From: Beroe ovata | Lineage: Eukaryota > Ctenophora > Nuda > Beroida > Beroidae | Length of the DNA stretch: 10,890 nt | Assembly (NCBI GenBank): GCA_946803715.1 | Contig: CAMPET010000004.1 | Span: 615,519-626,408, forward strand | Reading direction: 5' to 3' | In this document: one piece after another, positions 5,724 to 10,890 of the stretch | How positions within the stretch are numbered: position 1 is the stretch's first letter | How the letters are laid out: each line of letters starts with the position of its first letter | Translations under genes and position numbers: made by a program | Notes under the pieces: generated by a model | Database searches by the model: none | Told to the model about the DNA's origin: nothing | What the model saw: the letters and a program-made list of their open reading frames with translations, nothing else

Positions 5724-8700
5724 CTGAAATCCATATTTCCGAGAATATTATTTCGTACAATGAAAAATTGCAACTCAGTTTGAGTGTGACGAGAATCTAT
5801 AATTGTGACAATTCGGATACATTATATGGAGGTGCACGATTGTCCGTTAAATTCCGAGAAATACCCCTCCCCCAATATATACCTCTCAAATATTCATATT
5901 CTCTCGATTTTTCATATATTCTGACAAAGGAATACTCCATGGACCCACTCTCAAGATACTTCAGAAGATTCGGCACTCCCACTTTCACCCTCCCAATAAT
6001 TCAGCTACGTCGGAGTTTAGGGTTAGAGTATATACAACTCTTCACAAGCACACATAACCTCATTAGAGATCGATAGTGCTGTTCATAGATAGATGGAAGA
6101 TCGAACCAGTGGAATGTGCATGCACCAATAGGAGTAGAACACCGCCCCCTCACGGGCACCCAACTACACCCACCTAGTGGCTCCCCAATCCCCATCAACC
6201 CCCAAGATATATCCCGGATCTAACCTGGAATCTCGCTTTGAGCGATATCAGAATATCCGGGGGTACGAAGTTCTGGTACATTTTCTTGCTGACCACCACA
6301 ACTTCTGCGTTGTTTGATACCTGTGAACATTTTAGTGACGCGCCGCTAAAGCTACTGATTTATCCCGGTAATAAATAAAATAAACGGCTACTGATAAAAC
6401 TTTATTTTACCAGTCTTATAGTAATAAGGGCAAATAAATTGAGGGCACCAACACTGAACCCAATGGCTAGAATAATATCAATAAGGGATTCAATCAGTTT
6501 TCGCTATTATCACTCTCACAGGTTAGTAGATGTCTAGTTCATTAAATACGATGGAGATGTTCGATAAAGTTTTGAGTGCGTGATGATTCCTAATTCCTAT
6601 CCGATGATAAATGGGAAACGAAATCAGGGTTGTTCGAGCTCAGTCATATCACGTACGAAGAGTAATTTCTTGCTAGGATAGCATTTACCGGGCATGAACA
6701 AATCAACTCACCACACTCAAAGATATGTCAGGAGCTTCAGATACCAAACTCTCAAACCCCTGTATAAAGTCAAATATGTCAAACTTTTCACATCCTTGTA
6801 AAAAAGCCGAAGAAAAGCAATTCCAAAGAGAACCAACTGCGCACGAAATCTACACGATAATATGATGGGTTAATATACTCAGTACTCACAAAAGTGTCCC
6901 CAGTTTTGAGATGTCGAACACACACGAACATACACACTCGGCAATCGGGAGGGATGCCGCCTAGCTTGTCCCCGCGATGGGACGACGCTGACTCCTGCAG
7001 GACCTGTGATCAGCTGCGCAACATATAGGGGTGTGGGGGTGTGCCAATTGTGAAAGAGGGGGCTGCACACCCCTCTTTCACTGTGCAGCAGAGGTGTGCA
7101 GCAGAGGTGTGATGAGAGATGAACATTGACAATTCTAGTTATCCGAGCGAAAGCGCATATTTCGGGTAACTATTTTGTCGCATATCATGTATAACTAATT
7201 CTCTGCGGACAGAAGTGAAAGCTCACCCGGTGGGCCCTGGAGCAAGTGAATGATTCTTGACAGGAACGCGGGTTCTTGACATGTTGTCCAGCAGCAGCAG
7301 TGAGTGTGGAGTTGCCAATGTTCATATCCGGATCAGTGCACTTGATCCCCATTCTTTGGAGGAGTGGGGGCACAGTAGCTTCCTTACCGTCACGTGACTT
7401 ATCACGTGAATCAATATCCTCACGTGTTACGGTTTGGTCACGTTTCGCGATGCGGTCAGGTGATGATTTCACTTGATGATCCGGGTCACACGATTTGGAC
7501 TCGAGGTCACGTGTCATGTTGTAAGGGGTGGCAGAGGAGTGGGAGGATTGTCTTGATGCGGAGGGAGTTTCTATAAATTCCCTGATTCGGCTGTTCTGCT
7601 CCTTTTCTGCAAAAAAGTGGGGGTTTAAGATAGAGTAACTGACTTGCAAGACTACTGACTAGTCTATACGACAAATTGTGGACTCCACAATGTTATCCCT
7701 ATTACGTTGGGGTGAGTTGAGCTCCAGATCGTAGATATCCATTTCATCGTATCCATTTCTCCGCAGACACTCGATGATTTGCCGAGCTTTATCTTTCAGA
7801 TAGCTCTCAATGGGGACCACCGAAACCACACTGCACGAACCCTGTGTGTCAGGGAATGAGGAGTTGGAGTTCATCGCGAGGTTAGCCAGCTGTTAAATTG
7901 AACAACTGTTCAAACCCAATCAAACCCAAACCCAATGATAGATAGAAATTATCTAGGTGATAATCAATGAATCAACTACACTGGTATTTACCGACTTGAC
8001 GACGTATAGCCACTCAGTATCCATCTGCTGAACAACTACACTTCCCTTCCTAAAGTAGTGGACAACACAGTTCATTGGGTTAGTCTGCAATATCCGGCCA
8101 GGAAACCTCTTGAACGCTTCGCAGTGGTCCCTGCGGAATAGAAGATAGGAATGGCGTGATTACTCATTACATATTAGCGTGATAACGTGAAATGGGCGCC
8201 CGTCGTGTACTACAGGTGTCCATACTGTGAATATACTCATTCCGGGCTCATTCCCAACGTAGTAGCTATGCAGTCTAACTAATACTAGTCAAGATGTCCC
8301 ATTTGAATTTGGTACGGCCGAACGCAATTTCTACCGGCCGTGAGTCTCCATGGGTTATCTATGGATGTAACATGGTTTCAGAAAATCATATCCAGGAAAA
8401 ACATATCCATATTTGATAGGTTATAGTCATGGAAGTTATGACTCACATGAGGAACTGTATGTGCTCGATATCGCGGGGGTTATCACGGGCTTGAGCACCC
8501 TTTATCTGAGCATCGAATAGAGGCAGGAAGTCCTGCGGAGTGGTGTAGCGCGGTTATATTGAGATAGTAAGAGTAATGATCACATCCCCCCATATTGGAC
8601 TCAAATCTGAGACGTAAGAGAGTTGGTTACCCGCAACATGATCAAGGTGATTGAACTATGATAAATTGAAGGAATCGAGCCATTATTTCTCACATCGCAA

Positions 8701-9740
8701 CCTAAAGCAACTATAATAGTGATGATAGTAACTATAGTGATGATAGTAACTATAGTGATGATAGTAACTATAGTGATGATAGTAACTATAGTGATGATAG
8801 TAACTATAATGATGATAGTTACTATAGTGATGCTATATAACAGAACACCGATATAGTGATGCGAGAGAAAGGGAGAGTGGCAACCTGTTTGGCAATGACG
8901 AGGAGCTCCACATCGCTCTGTGCCACCACGGTGGCATTCCTCACGTTGTTAAGGAGGAGTGCCGTCTCCCCGAATTGAGCCCCCTTCTCCAGGACTGCTG
9001 TCGTGGTGGCGAACATCTCGCCCGTTTCCGGGTTTCGTGCCATCTCGTTTATCAGCACTAAATGAATGTGATAATGAGGGGCTTAGCAGGGGGTGGTGGT
9101 ATGGATGCGTGGCCAGGGGTCTCAGTCCTCAGAAGCATGCCTCAGTGAGGGATGCATCTCAGAATGACATTATATCCAGATTATATTATAAATCACCTAA
9201 CTTAGCTAGAATAGGAGACAATCCGATGACTTCAGCAGTACTATATCTCAGAACCAATCTTCCCCCGGAGGAAATTGATTTGTATTGTATACACAGAGGG
9301 GAAGGCAGGACCATTGTCCTACATAGATTGGATCACGATCTCCTCAAACCTTTTCAACGCCTTTTTTGATGATCAAAAACATAGAAATTTTGTCGTTCCC
9401 ATAAACTCAAAGTGTTGAATAATTCATCGCACGAAGCATGATTCATCACATTATGATGAAGCATGGAATACTCAATGCGTAGGTGCTCACTAGCGCCTAT
9501 AGTGAGAACAATTAATGTGCACCAAATGCATTTGTCTCGCAGTATTGAGCATGAATAATGGACGAGGTTGATGAAAGTAATGTTTTGTCCCCGCATGCAG
9601 TGAATGGGATGACTGACGGCGATGAAATGCCCTATGTCATATGATAGTGAAGTGCGAGGGAGAAACTCCTGCAGCTCTTAGATCATATCTTGCAGTTGTT
9701 GCATTGCATCTTAGTTAGACTTAGATCATATATCTCTCTA

Positions 9741-9778
<38 letters not shown>

Positions 9779-10693
9779 ACTGAATTCAGGCTTCGCTCCA
9801 TTCCACCCGTAGTGAGGGTGAGTGTGCGACCCGATAGAGAGAGCGAGGGTATAATTGCGATATAACTGAGTTATTTTGTGGGATATCCTCCTCCCCCCGT
9901 CTGCCGTCGCGCCGCGCAACGCTAAAGACAAAGTGCGGCCAGAGTGAGAGATGAATTAAAACTCCGCCAGTAACCATAAAATTAAAACTCCATCCAGTCC
10001 CAAACCAATGGCTCTCCACTGGAGAGATGGGTTCTACTGATTATGAAGGAAATTGCAATTGAAATTGTGATGGATTTCTTAAAGCCCCAACCCCCTAGCT
10101 TCCTCGCGCTCAACAGCTATGGCCAAATCTGCAGTGTTGATAGGATCATTCCCAAATATGCAGACCTACAACAATCGAACCCCAAATACAGGGGGATGAT
10201 GGATGTTTATTTGGGTAAACCTGATCCAGAGATGATGATGTAGAAGTAGAAAGGGCGGTGTCCCTGCCTGATGATGACTCGAGATGCACTGAAACTGGGG
10301 AGGGAGTCAGAGTGCACATATCCGGAGACTAGGGAGGGGAGTTATAGTGGTAGTTCGGAAGGGGGATACGGGAGTAAGAATTGAGGTCGGAAAGGCAGCA
10401 TTTCCCATTTGGAGAGCACCACAATTTGTGAAGGAATCAATAGCTCCAATGTGAGCAAAAGCATCCCAATGTGTAATACTAGTGAAGAAGGGTTCACACA
10501 CACATACCACCACACTCCGGCCGTACCTGGAATAGAAGCCCACCCTACACAGTTCAATCTGCATTTGGTGGGGATACTGGGAGAGCAGCTTCATCTGGAG
10601 AAAGAGCTTGTGCACGTGCTGGAGTGCCACCTTGTCTCGTTGAGCCGAGGGCAGGATGAGGGAGGCTTTGGCGGCGGCTGGCAACCGAACGTA
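5598..10693 (-). CDS. CNBD2: CNBD2-like protein, 5'-partial, eleven exons, 528 residues visible
   Basis: Exons 10693-10527, 10294-10221, 9057-8885, 8532-8447, 8130-7992, 7889-7706, 7606-7227, 7003-6890, 6759-6712, 6320-6225 and 5723-5598 keep one reading frame across ten GT-AG introns. Residues 1-56 form the helical lead-in (YPHQMQIELCRVGFYS). Residues 57-138 are a first cyclic-nucleotide beta-roll: RVIIRQGH at 61-68, FYFYIIISGSV at 71-81, and a phosphate-binding cassette FGE (109-111) with Arg120 and AT (122-123). A second domain begins at about 189 (YFRKGSVVV), is interrupted by a polar linker (about 214-420) and resumes with HLKTGDTFGF, without the Glu/Arg pair. The end has the PYP...W..Y pattern of the family. 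In mammals CNBD2 (CRIS) is a cAMP-binding protein needed for sperm flagellar function. A similar role here is inferred. The N-terminus lies outside the window. The exact splice site of exon 8 and the 3' end are the weakest points. Confidence 0.85.
6225..6320 (-). CDS. CNBD2: CNBD2-like exon 10: end of the second beta-roll
   Basis: It encodes VSNNAEVVVVSKKMYQNF and PPDILISLKARFQ, matching the family's VSxGAExxxxxKxxF region. The acceptor is GTTCACAG and the donor TTCCAG|GTTAGA, phase 0 at both ends. Confidence 0.8.
6712..6759 (-). CDS. CNBD2: CNBD2-like exon 9: 48-nt exon
   Basis: It encodes GFESLVSEAPDISLSV, the degenerate cassette of the second domain. There is no Glu after FG and no Arg at the ligand position. 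Flanks are TTTATACAG and GTGAGT, with phase 0 at both ends. Too short for ordinary open-frame detection. Confidence 0.8.
6890..7003 (-). CDS. CNBD2: CNBD2-like exon 8: second domain resumes
   Basis: It encodes CRVCMFVCVRHLKTGDTF before a perfect GTGAGT donor. The acceptor ATCACAG at 7004-7005 is preferred. A second in-frame acceptor 9 bp further in (CTGCAG) would drop three residues. Confidence 0.75.
7050..7108. repeat. Hairpin and 13-bp duplication in the intron before exon 8
   Basis: GTGAAAGAGGG (7050-7060) and CCCTCTTTCAC (7071-7081) form a perfect 11-bp stem with a 10-nt loop. Just beyond, GTGCAGCAGAGGT is repeated in tandem at 7083-7095 and 7096-7108. Confidence 0.75.
7227..7606 (-). 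CDS. CNBD2: CNBD2-like exon 7: polar linker
   Basis: A strong acceptor (CTTTTTTGCAG) and donor (CCGG|GTGAGC) bound 126 codons rich in Ser, Asp, Arg and Lys, with SRDKSRDGKEAT in the middle. It looks disordered. The family also carries a variable charged segment at this position, from general knowledge of CNBD2 proteins. Confidence 0.7.
7706..7889 (-). CDS. CNBD2: CNBD2-like exon 6: first part of the interdomain insert
   Basis: The acceptor is CAATTTAACAG and the donor CAAC|GTAATA (phase 1, fits exon 7). It begins LANLAMNSNSSF and includes YLKDKARQIIECLRRNGYDE, a likely helix. The Gly usually expected just after VKS is absent. Confidence 0.65.
7992..8130 (-). CDS. CNBD2: CNBD2-like exon 5: start of the second domain
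   Basis: The acceptor is TATTCCGCAG and the donor AAGTCG|GTAAAT. It encodes CEAFKRFPGRILQTN, then HYFRKGSVVV and TEWLYVVKS, a family-typical stretch of the second beta-roll. Confidence 0.85.
8447..8532 (-). CDS. CNBD2: CNBD2-like exon 4: C-helix after the first domain
   Basis: The acceptor is ACTCCGCAG and the donor TCAT|GTGAGT. It encodes DFLPLFDAQIKGAQARDN and then IEHIQFL, the helix linking the two cyclic-nucleotide domains. In phase with both neighbours. Confidence 0.85.
8718..8825. repeat. 18-bp minisatellite in a CNBD2-like intron
   Basis: Five identical copies of AGTGATGATAGTAACTAT lie at 8718-8807, followed by a sixth with two substitutions (8808-8825) and a decayed remnant. They lie within the intron between exons 3 and 4. 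Confidence 0.9.
8885..9057 (-). CDS. CNBD2: CNBD2-like exon 3: phosphate-binding cassette
   Basis: It encodes LINEMARNPETGEMF, then GAQFGETALLL and NNVRNATVVA. Eight residues separate FGE from Arg, the standard cassette spacing, so cyclic-nucleotide binding looks possible. The acceptor is CATTTAG. The donor AAACAG|GTTGCC is weak beyond GT. Confidence 0.9.
9058..10220 (-). other. Longest intron (1163 bp) of the CNBD2-like gene
   Basis: It separates the two halves of the first cyclic-nucleotide barrel. It contains the TC microsatellite and an imperfect hairpin at 9437-9465 (11 of 12 pairs). No conserved exon is visible. It is at least twice the size of the gene's other introns, so an old insertion is possible. 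Confidence 0.6.
9744..9775. repeat. (TC)16 microsatellite
   Basis: A pure 32-bp TC run in the long intron between exons 2 and 3. On the minus strand it is a GA run, which explains an apparent Arg-Glu repeat in an antisense open frame. Confidence 0.95.
10221..10294 (-). CDS. CNBD2: CNBD2-like exon 2: strands 1-3 of the first cyclic-nucleotide domain
   Basis: This 74-nt exon completes a Ser codon and encodes RVIIRQGH and FYFYIIISGS, hallmarks of the cNMP-binding beta-roll. The acceptor is CCTCCCCAG and the donor ATCAG|GTTTAC. Its phases (2 in, 1 out) fit both neighbours exactly. Confidence 0.85.
10527..10693 (-). CDS. CNBD2: CNBD2-like exon 1 of those visible: helical lead-in
   Basis: The acceptor AATACCACAG and donor CCAG|GTACGG bound 55 codons plus two bases. 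The translation begins YVRLPAAAKASLILPS and contains LLSQYPHQMQIELCRVGFYS, the helix preceding the first cyclic-nucleotide barrel. Earlier exons must lie beyond 10890. Confidence 0.8.
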
Positions 10694-10868
10694 CTGTGGT
10701 ATTGTGTGTGGATCAGTTATCGGTTTATGAGGAGTTTTACATGTATTACAATGAATATTTCGAATTTATTGGGCTCCTTGACACGATAACTATAGGATAA
10801 AGACTGTCTCTAGACATTAAAGCAAGGGGTATAGCAGGGATACTGACGATGAAAAAACCCACTTCCTT

Positions 10869-10890
10869 CACACACACACACACACACACA
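10869..10890. repeat. (CA)n microsatellite at the right edge
   Basis: Eleven CA units reach the window end and probably continue. The stretch 10694-10890 upstream of the first visible exon otherwise shows no exon. Confidence 0.9.

Noticed and set aside
5657-6076. 139-codon plus-strand open frame
   Set aside because: It overlaps CNBD2-like exon 11 in antisense and an AT-rich intron. Its composition is that of random AT-rich translation, with no domain seen.
8959-9369. 136-codon plus-strand open frame
   Set aside because: Its first part is antisense to the phosphate-binding-cassette exon. The rest lies in the intron and shows no family resemblance or splice support.
9683-9931. Minus-strand open frame with an Arg-Glu repeat
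   Set aside because: The repeat is just the translation of the (TC)16 microsatellite inside an intron.
10150-10180. tRNA-like B-box (GGTTCGATT) on the minus strand
   Set aside because: There is no matching A-box, cloverleaf or terminator at the right spacing, and it lies in an intron.
10409-10789. 126-codon plus-strand open frame
   Set aside because: It is the antisense shadow of the first visible CNBD2-like exon, which has splice sites and family motifs on the other strand.

Overview
The window reads as nuclear DNA of an animal, most likely an early-branching or other invertebrate metazoan. Coding sequence is split into short exons by GT-AG introns, mostly of 100-550 bp. There are TATA and CCAAT promoter elements, microsatellites and fold-back repeats, and no prokaryotic gene organisation. 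A sponge-like genome would fit, but nothing here fixes the taxon. All three genes I can support lie on the minus strand, so they read from right to left.

Right half (5598-10693): eleven exons join in a consistent reading phase into the C-terminal 528 residues of a CNBD2-like protein (cyclic nucleotide-binding domain-containing protein 2). Its 5' end lies beyond the window. The first cyclic-nucleotide domain has an intact phosphate-binding cassette. The second is degenerate and is interrupted by a long polar linker encoded by two exons. The introns carry an 18-bp minisatellite, a (TC)16 microsatellite and a hairpin.

Middle (3084-4980): a compact three-exon gene encodes an unrecognised protein of about 329 residues. 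It is Ser/Pro-rich, has many SP/TP sites, an RRLF cyclin-docking-like motif followed by an acidic run, and a basic C-terminal cluster. It has a clear core promoter: a TATATAAG box 64 bp before the ATG, five CCAAT boxes all in the same orientation, two CACGTG E-boxes and an alternating purine-pyrimidine tract.

Left (1-3083): mostly intergenic. The left edge holds the first 83 codons of a third minus-strand gene, with an ACCATGG start, cut by the window edge. Between it and the middle gene lie a GC-rich cluster of nested inverted repeats (about 590-1190), a 22-bp tandem repeat, a duplicated 18-mer spaced by exactly 100 bp and a 9-bp-stem hairpin.

The genes lie head to tail, and nothing shows that they share a pathway. 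The candidates most worth following are the CNBD2-like protein with one live and one dead domain, the unrecognised candidate CDK-substrate gene with its multi-CCAAT promoter, and the fold-back repeat cluster. I found no evidence of a wholly new genetic system.
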